DNA of 51,162 nt from NCBI GenBank assembly GCA_902802585.1, contig CADCMR010000020.1:1-51162 (forward strand), written 5' to 3'. This document shows, piece after piece, positions 7,523-16,614 of the stretch (position 1 is its first letter; the number at the start of each line of letters is the position of its first letter). The notes below the pieces were generated by a model. It was not told where the DNA came from, searched no databases, and worked only from the letters and a program-made list of their open reading frames with translations. The DNA is from an uncultured bacterium (GTDB taxonomy: Bacteria; Verrucomicrobiota; Lentisphaeria; Victivallales; UBA1829). Made by a program: the position numbers and the translations under genes.

Positions 7523-8592
7523 TTCTTCCCTTTCCGTTCGATCATAGGGTAGTAAAAACCGCGAAGATACATCTTTGCCGGGAACTGAATCCCTTTTGCC
7601 GCGAGGATGATCAGCGGACGCGCCAGGCGTTTCGCTCTGGATGCGTTCGACAGGATCCGCGAAAAATGCCGTTTCCCGTCACCGGACAGGATCAGATTCA
7701 GCGCCGCTTTCCGGTCGCCGTCGGATATCTTTCTGGATGTGACCGGATGGAACATGAACCAGAAAAGGACGGAAATCCACTGGTTGCTCCAGATGGACAG
7801 GACGTCGCCGGGAATATCGCGGTCGCCTGCGAACGAAGCAAGCGAACAGAACTGCCGCGCCAGGTCATGGACGATGCGCGGGGACGCCTCCGTCGTCAGC
7901 GACCCCGACCTGCGCCGGTAGACATAAAGGTTCCGGTCCAGATAGGCGATCCGTTGCGAGAAGAACCACACGCGCGGGTTCCACTCGTAATCCTCCATCA
8001 GCAGTCCATCGGACTGGTACAGGCGGTGTTTCCTCAGGAAATCGACCCGGTAGATGCTCAGCCAGGTGTAATTCTGGATTGCGCCGCCGTTCCGTCCGGA
8101 GCGCCGGACGGCGTCCAGCCCGGAGAAGACTTCCGCCTCGTCGGACTGCCTGAAATTCGTGATGCGTTTCGCGTGGTCCCAATCCACGTTTTCGGTTTCC
8201 GTGGATACCGCCGCGAAGGTCAGCACATCGACATCGCCTGTCCGGACGAGCTTGTCCGCCAATTTTTCCAGCATGTCCGGGAGCAGCCAGTCGTCGCCGT
8301 CGATCGCGGCCAGGTATTTTCCGGAAGCATGGTCGATCCCGTAGTTGCGCGTGGTGGCGACCGCGCCGCTTTTCGGACCGGTCGCGACTTTGAAGCGCGG
8401 ATCGCGTTCCGCCATCGCCCAGCACATCTCCAGCGAACGGTCCGTCGATTCCTCCACATAGCAGATTGCCTCGAAATCGCGGAAGGTCTGGTTTGCGATG
8501 GAATCCAGTGCCTTCTGAAGATACGGCTCCGTCTGGTACCCGGACAGAACGACTGAGAACAACGGCTGATGTGTCAGGCTGTCTTTTTCCAT
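7519..8592 (-). CDS. Family 2 glycosyltransferase
   Basis: A predicted 357-residue GT-A transferase, paralogous in layout to the one at 5235-6314. Visible motifs: FSVVLSGYQTEPYLQKALDS at the N-terminus, GAVATTRNYGIDHASG, and AAIDGDDWLLPDM as the DXD motif near residue 100. Later WLSIYRVDFLRKHRL and MEDYEWNPRVWFFSQ are typical of the GT2 acceptor region. Only 35 bases separate it from the upstream U32-like gene, which supports one operon. The ribosome site is weak (CCGGAAC). Specificity unknown. Confidence 0.88.
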   Translation of the reverse strand: MEKDSLTHQPLFSVVLSGYQTEPYLQKALDSIANQTFRDFEAICYVEESTDRSLEMCWAMAERDPRFKVATGPKSGAVATTRNYGIDHASGKYLAAIDGDDWLLPDMLEKLADKLVRTGDVDVLTFAAVSTETENVDWDHAKRITNFRQSDEAEVFSGLDAVRRSGRNGGAIQNYTWLSIYRVDFLRKHRLYQSDGLLMEDYEWNPRVWFFSQRIAYLDRNLYVYRRRSGSLTTEASPRIVHDLARQFCSLASFAGDRDIPGDVLSIWSNQWISVLFWFMFHPVTSRKISDGDRKAALNLILSGDGKRHFSRILSNASRAKRLARPLIILAAKGIQFPAKMYLRGFYYPMIERKGKK

Positions 8593-8627
8593 GATACGTT
8601 CCGGAGAAAGGTTTGTTCGGTTCCGGT

Positions 8628-9722
8628 TCAGAGCTTGGTTCTCGGGACGAAATGATAGTCCGCGGCGCTGGCTTTCCCGAATTCCGGGTCAACGACCATG
8701 ACCTTGGACAGGACCTCCGTACAGCGTCCGCAATGTGTGCAGCTGGTCGCGCATTTGCCGCCGATGCCGCTTTCCGCCCAATCCGCCGGAAAACGCTTGT
8801 TGTCGAGGATGTACGGGCGGAAAAAGAACGTGTAGACCGGATCAAGCAGGCGCAGCAGGTTGCCGTCGTAGCTGCGTTCGCAGTAGGCGCGGACGATTCG
8901 CTCCGGATCGGGGACCGTCCGCGTCGAGAGTTTGACGACGTCGACCTCGTCCTCGTAGATATGCAGGTCTTCCGGGCGGATCCAGGACGAACGCAGGATC
9001 TCTTCGTATTGCTTCTTCATGTACATGTTGATGCAGCGCGACGGCTGGATGCCAGTCCGCTTCGTTTCCGCGACGGTCCGGTGCAGTCCGTGCGAATTGA
9101 GCGTCTCGTGGAAGAAATGGAAGGGGCAGTTCCGGAGGCAGCTTCCGTTCACGAGCATGCACAGCTTCTTGCCGTGGTCGCGGGTCCATTTGCGGAAGGC
9201 GCGGAGCGTGGGCAGGTCCCTCTGGAGGTCGCGGCTGATGTAGTAGGAGTCGAACATCGGAGCCATGTATTCCATGGCGATGATGCTGTCCACGCGCGCG
9301 TTCACGGACGCCCGGATGTCGATCCGCGGGAACTCGCGTTTGATAATCTGCGCCAGATACGGGGAGATGACCGTGACGGTTTCCGGCAGGATGCCCCTGC
9401 GGTCCATGTCCGCCAGCGCTCCGGTCACGCGGGCGTGCTGTTCCGGCGTGAACGCCTCGTCGCCGTAGCACATGGCGTTGATGAGCAGGTCGAGCGAAAG
9501 CCCCCTGGAGCGCGCCCAGCGCATGTCGGCGGCGATGACGTCCTTCAGCGCTTCCGGATCGCCTGACATCTTTCGGGCATTTTTCAGATCCGGCCAGGAG
9601 AAGAATATCTCCTGGATATAGTCCACATAGCGCCCGGCGACATCCTGGAACACGCATTTGTCGTTGTTGAGAAAATGGCCGACCGCGAATTTCTTTTTGA
9701 CGTGCGGTGTCTGTTTGTTCAT
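8628..9722 (-). CDS. U32-like Cys-rich TIM-barrel protein, paralogue 3
   Basis: A predicted 364-residue protein, the third of three strongly similar adjacent genes. Shared motifs in order: KFAVGHFL, EIFFSWPDL, LSLDLLINAMCYGDEAF, ISPYLAQI, IRASVNARVD, YYISRDLQRDLPT, KKLCMLVNGSCLRNCP, SSWIRPEDLHIYE, KLSTRT and a C-terminal C-x3-C-x2-C-x2-C in GGKCATSCTHCGRC. The order and the central Cys motif resemble peptidase-U32/UbiU-type proteins, which in characterised members bind a 4Fe-4S cluster. It may hold two clusters. It differs from its siblings by Ser instead of Cys in YYISRD. AAAGGA 8 bases upstream supports the start. Substrate and reaction are unknown. Confidence 0.7.
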   Translation of the reverse strand: MNKQTPHVKKKFAVGHFLNNDKCVFQDVAGRYVDYIQEIFFSWPDLKNARKMSGDPEALKDVIAADMRWARSRGLSLDLLINAMCYGDEAFTPEQHARVTGALADMDRRGILPETVTVISPYLAQIIKREFPRIDIRASVNARVDSIIAMEYMAPMFDSYYISRDLQRDLPTLRAFRKWTRDHGKKLCMLVNGSCLRNCPFHFFHETLNSHGLHRTVAETKRTGIQPSRCINMYMKKQYEEILRSSWIRPEDLHIYEDEVDVVKLSTRTVPDPERIVRAYCERSYDGNLLRLLDPVYTFFFRPYILDNKRFPADWAESGIGGKCATSCTHCGRCTEVLSKVMVVDPEFGKASAADYHFVPRTKL

Positions 9723-9761
9723 TGGGGCAATCCTTTTGATGCGGGGCGGCAGGGGGAGGAA

Positions 9762-10931
9762 TCAGCAGCCCGGGATGATGATCGGCTTCGTCGGCGCCAT
9801 GGAATAATTTGCAATACTCGGCAGGCGGGGATCGCGTTTGTAGACGAGCTTCAGGACCTCGGTGCATTTTCCGCAGTGGGTGCAGTTGGAGGCGCATTTC
9901 CCGGCGATCTTTCCCTCGCTCCATTCCTTCGGAAACGCCTTGTTGTCGAAAATGTACGGGCGGACGAAGTACGAAAAACCGGGATCCAGAAGCAGGAGAG
10001 TGTCCCCGTCGAACGTGCCGGACGTATATGCCTTCAGGATCAGGTCGGGACGGTCCGCCTCGCGCGTGGAGAGCTTGAAAACGGAGACATACGGTTCGTA
10101 CCGGTGAAGGTCCTCGGGGCGGATCCAGGAGGCGCGGAGGATTTCCTCGTACTGTTTGGACTGAACCATGCCGACGCACAGGGTCGGCGGGATGTCAAGC
10201 GCCTTCATCTCGCCATAGATGTGCGGGAAATTGTGCGAGAGCAGAGTTTCATGGAAGGTCTGCCATGGGCAGAACCGCAGGCAGCCGCTGTTTGCCAGCA
10301 TGCAGATCTTCTTGCCGGTCTTTTTGCCCCATTCTGCGAACATTTTCACGGTCGGCAGATCGCGCTGGAGATCACGGCAGAGATAGAACGAGTCGAACTC
10401 GTCCGCCACATATTCCATGGCGATCGTTGAGAGCAGGCGCATATTCACGGAGGCGCGGCGGTCGATGGACGCGTTAAGCTTTTTCGTGATGGTCGCGATG
10501 TAGGGCGACGTGGTGGTGATGATCTCCGGCATGATGCCGACCTTGTCCATCTCCTTCAGGTTCCCGTAATAGTCCAGTCTCTGATCCGAGGTCATCGCCT
10601 TGTCGCCATAGCAGGTCGCGTTGATCAGCAGGTCCAGGCGAAGCCCTTTCGCGCGGCAGAACCGCATGTCGTCGACAATCTGTTTCCGGAGCGGCACGGG
10701 ATCGCCGCTGATCTCCCGGGCGGAGAGCAGTCCGGGCCAGGGGAAATAGACTTCCTGCAGGAACGGCGCATATTGTTCGGCAAGGTCTCGGAAGGAGAAG
10801 CCCGCGCGTTTTCCGAAATAGTATCCGAACGCGAACTTGCGCCTGCTTTTCCGGATGCTTCCCGCGATGGCTGGATTCAACCCGGAGACCTGAAGCGGTT
10901 CGAGATTCAGCTGATAGGTCGGCCTGTTCAT
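9762..10931 (-). CDS. U32-like Cys-rich TIM-barrel protein, paralogue 2
   Basis: A predicted 389-residue paralogue of the genes at 8628 and 10928. The frame stays open upstream into the preceding gene. The start is placed at 10931 because its ATG overlaps the upstream stop by ATGA and AAAGG lies about 9 bases before it. Motifs match the family: KFAFGYYFGKRAG, EVYFPWPGL, LRLDLLINATCYGDKAM, TTTSPYIATI, DRRASVNMRL, FYLCRDLQRDLPT, KICMLANSGCLRFCP, RASWIRPEDLHRYE and AGKCASNCTHCGKC. The N-terminus has about 30 extra residues before the conserved block, which also argues for a short linker or a slightly later start. Likely Fe-S; function unknown. Confidence 0.7.
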   Translation of the reverse strand: MNRPTYQLNLEPLQVSGLNPAIAGSIRKSRRKFAFGYYFGKRAGFSFRDLAEQYAPFLQEVYFPWPGLLSAREISGDPVPLRKQIVDDMRFCRAKGLRLDLLINATCYGDKAMTSDQRLDYYGNLKEMDKVGIMPEIITTTSPYIATITKKLNASIDRRASVNMRLLSTIAMEYVADEFDSFYLCRDLQRDLPTVKMFAEWGKKTGKKICMLANSGCLRFCPWQTFHETLLSHNFPHIYGEMKALDIPPTLCVGMVQSKQYEEILRASWIRPEDLHRYEPYVSVFKLSTREADRPDLILKAYTSGTFDGDTLLLLDPGFSYFVRPYIFDNKAFPKEWSEGKIAGKCASNCTHCGKCTEVLKLVYKRDPRLPSIANYSMAPTKPIIIPGC

Positions 10932-12091
10932 GATGGTATGCCTTTCCCGCCCTGAATTGGGTTCAGGCCGGAGTTGTCTTTCGTTTCCGGTGCGAGCAGG
11001 GAGTATCTGTTGGTCAGGGAGAACCCGTCGAGGCGCGCATTCGGTTTGATGTCGTACTTTGTGACCTGTTCCAGTATCTGCTCGCATTTTCCGCAATGCG
11101 TGCAATTCTCCGCGCACTTTCCCGCGATGCCGCTGGTCACCCAGTCGGCGGGGAACGATTTGTTGTCGACCCTGTTCGGACGAAATCCGAGTCCGTGGTA
11201 CGGATCCATCAGCCGCAGCAGATTGCCGTCGTAGGAGCCGTTCACGTATGCCTCGGCGATCTCCAACGGGTATTTCGCCTCGCGGGTCGAAAGCTTGATC
11301 GTCTCAAGCTCCGGTTCGAACACGTGGATGTCTTCCGGACGGATCCAGGAGCACCGCAGGAAATCCGACAGCATCTTCTTCTGTGAGAACATCCTGTTGC
11401 ATACCAGGTCGATGTTCTGGCTTTCCATTTCCGGGAACGTGAACGTGAATCCGTGGGAGAGCAGGGTCTCGTGGAACACCTGCCACGGGCAGTTCCGCAC
11501 GCAGCCGCTGTTTGCCAGCAGGCAGAGTTTCTTGCCGTGGTCCTTGCACCATGCCGCCATCGTATGGAACGTCGGCAGGTCCCGCTGGACGTCGCGGCAG
11601 ATATAGTAGGAATCGTACAGAGGCGCGAGGTATTCGAGCGCGAGAGTGTTCCGCAGGCGCATGTTCACGGACGCCCGGATTTCGATGTCGGGGAAGTTGA
11701 CCTTGAAGACCTTCGCGATGTACGGAGACGTGGTCGTGACGATTTCCGGGTACAGCCCGAGCTTGTCGAGGTGCTTGATGATCTCCACGATTTGAAGCCG
11801 CTGATCCTTCGTGAACGATTTTTCGCCGTAGCAGGTCGCGTTCGCCAGGATGTCCAGCTTCATGCCGTGTTCCCGGCAGTATTTCAGGTCGGCGACGATC
11901 CGTTCTTCATCGTCCGGCTTGTCGTAGACCTTCGCACGCGCGTTCGAGAGGCCGGGCCACGGGAAATAGACCTCCCGGAGCCTGGGCGCGAACCGCCGTG
12001 CCAGTTCGGCGAAGGACGCCGGATCGTCCGGTTTTTCCGTCAGGAAATGTCCGACGGCGAATTTAGTTCTTTTATTCTGATCTGGGTTCAT
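10928..12091 (-). CDS. U32-like Cys-rich TIM-barrel protein, paralogue 1
   Basis: A predicted 387-residue protein, first gene of the operon. Cys conserved in all three paralogues are, in this numbering, C87 (NATCYG), C190, C197 and C201 (SGC-x3-C), C231, and the C-terminal set C326, C330, C333, C336 (GKCAENCTHCGKC). The middle group falls where UbiU/UbiV-type U32 proteins hold their cluster ligands; the last group looks like a second cluster. The barrel strand motifs EVYFPWPGL, PEIVTTTSPYIAKV and IEIRASVNMRL are strong. Known U32 members act in O2-independent hydroxylation, RNA modification or collagen breakdown; none of these is shown here. The U32 assignment is from memory of motifs. Confidence 0.7.
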   Translation of the reverse strand: MNPDQNKRTKFAVGHFLTEKPDDPASFAELARRFAPRLREVYFPWPGLSNARAKVYDKPDDEERIVADLKYCREHGMKLDILANATCYGEKSFTKDQRLQIVEIIKHLDKLGLYPEIVTTTSPYIAKVFKVNFPDIEIRASVNMRLRNTLALEYLAPLYDSYYICRDVQRDLPTFHTMAAWCKDHGKKLCLLANSGCVRNCPWQVFHETLLSHGFTFTFPEMESQNIDLVCNRMFSQKKMLSDFLRCSWIRPEDIHVFEPELETIKLSTREAKYPLEIAEAYVNGSYDGNLLRLMDPYHGLGFRPNRVDNKSFPADWVTSGIAGKCAENCTHCGKCEQILEQVTKYDIKPNARLDGFSLTNRYSLLAPETKDNSGLNPIQGGKGIPS

Positions 12092-12157
12092 GTTGGTTCA
12101 GCTTTCTTCGAGGAGAACAGGACCGTCCCTTAGAAAATAGTTGTATGTTTTGTTCAT

Positions 12158-12185
12158 AATGTAACCCCGCTCCGGGATTTGTCAA
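12158..12185 (-). promoter_or_regulatory. Promoter of the U32/glycosyltransferase operon
   Basis: On the minus strand, a perfect TTGACA (12180-12185), a 16-bp spacer and TACATT (12158-12163); CATTAT with an 18-bp spacer is an alternative -10. It lies about 70 bases upstream of the first U32-like gene. Confidence 0.6.
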
Positions 12186-12257
12186 GCTTCTTTCCACGAA
12201 AAGACAGAAAAAGGTTCATGAAAACGCTTCCGGCGACCTTAAAATCTTTTACGCCGC

Positions 12258-12286
12258 TTGTAAAAGTGGAAAAGATATGCTATAGT
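12258..12286 (+). promoter_or_regulatory. Promoter of the hybrid histidine kinase at 12349
   Basis: TTGTAA (12258-12263), a 17-bp spacer and TATAGT (12281-12286) preceded by TGC. Transcription would begin at about 12293, which rules out the longer frame starting at 12295 and supports ATG 12349. Confidence 0.7.
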
Positions 12287-12348
12287 ATGGAATATTGTTT
12301 TGGAATAACCAGGGATCTTTTGTGCAGCAAACCGGAGATGAACCGTCT

Positions 12349-15300
12349 ATGAAAAAGACACCAATGCGCATCAGCCGCCGCAACCGTTTCTTCAATATTT
12401 GCCTTGGAATGATCGGCGTTCTTCTGCTCGGATATGTGCTCTATAATTCGTTTGAACTCCGGCACAACACGAAGATCATGTCGCGTGCCAGGCAGGAATA
12501 TCGGGATTACAACAGGGTGCGCTCCCGCCTTCGTGATGGGTCGGACATCCTGACCGAAAGCGTGCGGCGCTATGTCGCGACCGGAGATAAAAAGTACCGC
12601 GACGAATACTTCAAGGAGGCGTTCGACACGAAGAACCGCGAATGGGGGCTGAACCTGCTGAAGCAGCTGCCGGACGACGGTCCCGCCACCGCCCGGATCA
12701 AAGACGATTTCCAGCTCGCGATGAAGTATTCCATCGACCTGATGAATTTGGAATACACCGCGATGCGCCTGGTTTCAGACGACGAGGAAGCGAACACTCC
12801 CGGCTATCCGCGCGAGCTGAAACTTGCGGCGGTCGTTCCGGAAGACCTCGCCAAGGACATGCATGAACGGGAGCACATCGCCATCGACCTCGTGTTCGGC
12901 GACAAGTATGCGGAGTACAAGGCGGACATCTACAATACGCTGGACAGAAGCCTGTCTGGCGCCGCGAAGCTGGCGGACAACCGCCGCGCCGAGGCGACGG
13001 CAAGGCAGAACATCCTCTGGTTCAGCCAGCTTGTTTCCGTGTCGCTGTTCGTCCTCTGCTTTGTCCTGATGCTGGTCTGGGCGGAGCGCCTTTTCTCCGG
13101 CAGGATGGCGTTTATGAGGCAGATGCTGGACAACATCCCGCTGCTGGTCTACCTGAAAAGCCGGAAGACCAAATGCTACGTGGACTGCAACCGGGCTTTT
13201 TCCGATTATGTCCAGCGTACCGGCGTCGAAGACCCGATGGGAAAGACCAACTACGACCTGCTTCCCGCCGACAAGGCGCATGAACTGGAGCGGAATGAAG
13301 AGGACGCCATGAACAAGGAAGGTCCCTCCGTGACCTACGAAGTCATGCCAGGTCCCGCCGGGCAGCTCCGGTATTTCCGCACCACCAGGCTTGGTGTCAG
13401 GGATGCCGACGGCGCGCCGTGCATGCTCGCCATGGCGGTCGACATGACCGAGGACCACGAACGCCAGCTGAACAGCGAGGCAATGGAGGACGCCCTGATC
13501 ACACTTCAGCAGGAGCCGATGCTCGCCACTCCGTCAAAGATACTTGAGGTCATCCGCCGACGCATGAACGCAGATTACTGCTATCTGGCGCGATACGACG
13601 AGGAAACTGGAGTTGTTTCCGTCGATCCCGATTCGGTTGCCATCCGGGGCGGTCGCACCCTGCCGAAACGCATTTCTTCCAACACCCGCAAGATCCTGGA
13701 TCTGATCGACCGCATCCGCATGCTCGGGATCGGGATTTTCGACGAGGAGGAATCCGTCCGAATCCACCAAACCTACAAAATCGACCAGATCGCGTCCAAT
13801 ACACCGCACGCGGCGTGCCATATCGCGCTGCGCCTGACCGTGCAGGGGACGTTCTGGGGAATCCTTTCCGTGGCGACCATAAACAAGCGCTCGTTCACCG
13901 AAATAGAACGGACATACCTGCAGAAAAACGCCCGTATCCTCGAAAGCGCCATCGAACGCAAAATCGTCTACGCCGCGCTCGCGAAAGCGAAAAACGACGC
14001 GATTCGCGAAGGCGAGATTTCCGACAGCGTCCTCAACCTGATGCCCATCCCCTGCGTGGTGAAGGATCCCGGCAACGAGTTCCGCTACATCCGCTGCAAC
14101 AAGGCTTACGCCTCCCTGCACCACCTGGAGCCCGCCGAAATGGTCGGCAAGCGCGGCGAGGACTTTTACGCCGACAAGTCGCTTGAGGTCATCCGCCGTA
14201 CCGACGCCGAGGCTATGGAGAAGCGCGAGACCATCCACTTCGAGGATACGTGCCTGTGGGGCGAATGCAACCGCCGCGTCTTCCTGTACTGGAAGCTGCC
14301 CATGGAGATGAAGGACGGCCGCACGCTGCTTTTCTGCGTGGCGCAGGACGTGACCGAGATCAAGCAGAAGATCAACACCGAGCATTTCCGCAACGAGATC
14401 ACGGCGTTCCTGCTCGGCCACTCCGAACCCGAGGAGCTGCTAGATTTCGTGGCGAAACGCCTGATCGAAACGCTCGGCTGCCAGCACGTGCTCCTGCACA
14501 GGCAGGACGGCACGCGCCAGGACTGGTTCCCGGACGAGGAGCATACCTACTGCCACAAGTGCGTCGACTGCCCGCTGAAGGGCGCCGACCCCTCGCTCTT
14601 CTGCCACAACGGCAACGTGATCGTCAACGACGACAATATTTCCGAATTCCCGCTGCCTGAAAACTGCCCGACCAGGATCCTCATCGCCCGCCAGATCTTC
14701 TTCGAGGGAGACGAATGGGGCAAGATCGCCACGCTCTTCACCGGAGACGCCTTCGAGTCCCTCGGATTCTGCGAGGAGCTCCTCGAACAGGTCGCGAACG
14801 TGGTCTCCGTCTGCGTCGAGCGCAAGGCAAGGAACATGGTCATCAAGCGCCAGAACGAGGAGGTCGTCCGCATCAACCGCCAGCTCCAGCTCGCCCGCGA
14901 CCGCGCCGTCGCCGCCGAAAAGGCAAAGAGCTATTTCTTCTCCTGCATCAGCCACGACGTCCGTACGCCGCTGAACGCCATCATCGGCTATGCCGACCTC
15001 ATCAAGAAGGGGGGCGCCGACGGACCGGAGCGCGACGAGGCGTGCGATGCCATCACCACAAGCGGACGCACCCTGCTTCAGCTCGTCAGCAGCATGGTCG
15101 ACCTCGCCAGGCTCGAATCCGACACGCTCGTCATCGAGCCCGTCCTGACCGACCTCAACGTCCAGGCCGCGAAAGTCCTGCGTTCTTTCGACATTTCCGT
15201 GGCTGGCAAGCCCGTCAGGCTTCAGGGCGAATGGGATGAGAACATGCCGTATCTTGAGGTCGATCCGAAGCGCATGTGGCAAATCCTCTTCCATCTGCTC

Positions 15301-16059
15301 GACAACGCCGTCAAGTACACCGAGGAGGGCGAGATTGCCCTGAAGCTCGTGTTCGACCGCGAAAACGGCACGGACAAGGGCGTCCTTTCCATCATGGTTT
15401 CCGATACGGGCAGCGGCATGGACGAAGAGACGCGCAAACGCATCATGCAGCCGTTCGCCTCCATGGAGGAGGACAACGGCACGCACCAGGTCGGCGCCGG
15501 ACTCGGCATTTCCATCTGCCGCCACCTGATCGAACGCATGAACGGAACCCTCGAGCTCCGTTCCGAGCCGGGCAGGGGGACTTCCTTCAGCATCCGCATC
15601 CCCGACGTCAGGTTCTCCGAACGCACCAACAGTTTCCCGCGCCCAGGCAGCATGATCGACTTCCGCGGCAAGTCCCGCGAAGAACTCCATGTCCTGATTG
15701 TGGACGACGTCCCGCTGAACATCTCCATCCTCCGCGCCATGCTCCGCAAGAACGGCGTCTCCGACATCGTCACGTCTGTGAACGGCAAGGACGCCCTAAA
15801 GAAGATCCGCACGAGCGTGAAGCCGTTCGACCTGGTCCTCACCGACCTCTGGATGCCGGAAATGGACGGTCGCGTCCTCCTGCAGGAACTCCGCGCCGAC
15901 GCCAGGTTCCAGTCGCTCAACGTCATCGCGATCACCGCCGACGTCGATGCGAAGGAGGAGTGCATGAAGCTCGGGTTCAGCGACGTGATCTTCAAGCCCG
16001 TCACCGTCGCGAAAATCGTCAACTATCTCCCGCCGTTGTCCGGCGAACAGCCCGGCTGA
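12349..16059 (+). CDS. Hybrid sensor histidine kinase (PAS-GAF-PAS-GAF-HisKA-HATPase-REC)
   Basis: A predicted 1236-residue membrane sensor kinase. TM1 spans about 14-35, an extracytoplasmic sensor region about 36-219, TM2 about 220-246. The cytoplasmic part has PAS (257-370), GAF (378-540), PAS (559-670), GAF (682-830), a coiled coil, HisKA with phospho-acceptor His869 in SCISHDVRTPLN, a HATPase with N-box LLDNAVKY and G-boxes DTGSGMD and GAGLGIS, and a C-terminal receiver with IVDD and phospho-acceptor Asp1166 in LTDLWMPEMDG. The second GAF has a Cys/His cluster (CHKCVDCPLKG), a possible metal or redox site. The next relay protein (HPt or regulator) is not in the window. GGAG 11 bases upstream and the promoter fix the start. 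Confidence 0.93.
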   Translation: MKKTPMRISRRNRFFNICLGMIGVLLLGYVLYNSFELRHNTKIMSRARQEYRDYNRVRSRLRDGSDILTESVRRYVATGDKKYRDEYFKEAFDTKNREWGLNLLKQLPDDGPATARIKDDFQLAMKYSIDLMNLEYTAMRLVSDDEEANTPGYPRELKLAAVVPEDLAKDMHEREHIAIDLVFGDKYAEYKADIYNTLDRSLSGAAKLADNRRAEATARQNILWFSQLVSVSLFVLCFVLMLVWAERLFSGRMAFMRQMLDNIPLLVYLKSRKTKCYVDCNRAFSDYVQRTGVEDPMGKTNYDLLPADKAHELERNEEDAMNKEGPSVTYEVMPGPAGQLRYFRTTRLGVRDADGAPCMLAMAVDMTEDHERQLNSEAMEDALITLQQEPMLATPSKILEVIRRRMNADYCYLARYDEETGVVSVDPDSVAIRGGRTLPKRISSNTRKILDLIDRIRMLGIGIFDEEESVRIHQTYKIDQIASNTPHAACHIALRLTVQGTFWGILSVATINKRSFTEIERTYLQKNARILESAIERKIVYAALAKAKNDAIREGEISDSVLNLMPIPCVVKDPGNEFRYIRCNKAYASLHHLEPAEMVGKRGEDFYADKSLEVIRRTDAEAMEKRETIHFEDTCLWGECNRRVFLYWKLPMEMKDGRTLLFCVAQDVTEIKQKINTEHFRNEITAFLLGHSEPEELLDFVAKRLIETLGCQHVLLHRQDGTRQDWFPDEEHTYCHKCVDCPLKGADPSLFCHNGNVIVNDDNISEFPLPENCPTRILIARQIFFEGDEWGKIATLFTGDAFESLGFCEELLEQVANVVSVCVERKARNMVIKRQNEEVVRINRQLQLARDRAVAAEKAKSYFFSCISHDVRTPLNAIIGYADLIKKGGADGPERDEACDAITTSGRTLLQLVSSMVDLARLESDTLVIEPVLTDLNVQAAKVLRSFDISVAGKPVRLQGEWDENMPYLEVDPKRMWQILFHLLDNAVKYTEEGEIALKLVFDRENGTDKGVLSIMVSDTGSGMDEETRKRIMQPFASMEEDNGTHQVGAGLGISICRHLIERMNGTLELRSEPGRGTSFSIRIPDVRFSERTNSFPRPGSMIDFRGKSREELHVLIVDDVPLNISILRAMLRKNGVSDIVTSVNGKDALKKIRTSVKPFDLVLTDLWMPEMDGRVLLQELRADARFQSLNVIAITADVDAKEECMKLGFSDVIFKPVTVAKIVNYLPPLSGEQPG

Positions 16060-16072
16060 CCGCCGGAACGCA

Positions 16073-16093
16073 GCAGACAGACCGCCTGTCTGC
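16073..16093 (+). terminator. Hairpin after the histidine kinase gene, possible terminator
   Basis: GCAGACAG (16073-16080) pairs perfectly with CTGTCTGC (16086-16093), loop of 5. No T-run follows directly. A second small hairpin (CGCCTC 16133-16138 with GAGGCG 16145-16150) and a T9 run (16171-16179) lie further on and may do the terminating. Nothing else is seen in 16094-16233. Confidence 0.45.
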
Positions 16094-16233
16094 GACACAA
16101 AGAAACACCCGCCCCGACAATCCCGTATGTTCCGCCTCGTTCTTGAGGCGACTGGATGTGAAAGGAGCGGTTTTTTTTTCAGCTCACGCCTTCCGCGGAG
16201 GATGCGGCCCGGTGGAGCGTTTCCGGGAACCGG

Positions 16234-16461
16234 TTATGCCTGCGGCGCCTGTTCGACCAGGACGACGTCCTCGGCCTGCGGCCCCTTGTTTCCCTGGCCA
16301 ACGGTGAATTCGACGAGCTGCCCTTCCTTCAGGGTACGGTAGCCTTCCGACTTGATGGCGCTGTAGTGGACGAAAATGTCCTGCGCGCCTTCACGCTCGA
16401 TGAATCCGAATCCTTTGGTGTTGTTGAACCATTTGACTTTGCCTTGTTCGCGTTCGCCCAT
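16234..16461 (-). CDS. Cold-shock domain protein (CspA family)
   Basis: A predicted 75-residue single-stranded nucleic-acid-binding protein with one OB-fold cold-shock domain. Diagnostic motifs: [16 protein letters not shown] (RNP1) and DIFVHYS (RNP2), followed by [11 protein letters not shown]. Proteins of this family melt secondary structure in mRNA, acting as RNA chaperones in the cytoplasm. The length is typical (65-75 residues); the C-terminal VEQAPQA tail is a slight extension. GAAGG upstream supports the start. The messenger has a leader of about 145 bases (see the promoter entry), as in cold-inducible csp genes. Confidence 0.95.
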   Translation of the reverse strand: MGEREQGKVKWFNNTKGFGFIEREGAQDIFVHYSAIKSEGYRTLKEGQLVEFTVGQGNKGPQAEDVVLVEQAPQA

Positions 16462-16614
16462 TGTAAGCCTTCAATCTTGTTGCTCCCGGGGGGGTGTTGA
16501 ACTGACGGGGCGCACGTCCGGGACCGTGCGGACACCGCCGGATGGCATGCACGCGGGGCGTTGCGTGCGGGCGGATCCCGCACATGGAAGGCGTGTCATG
16601 CATCTCCGGGTGAT

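Noticed and set aside
8842..10179. Alternative frame of about 445 codons across two U32-like genes
   Set aside because: It crosses the gap between two conserved genes in another frame and shows only Arg/Pro-rich shadow composition.
12295..12348. N-terminal extension of the hybrid kinase
   Set aside because: The promoter's predicted start is at about 12293, leaving no ribosome site for that ATG.
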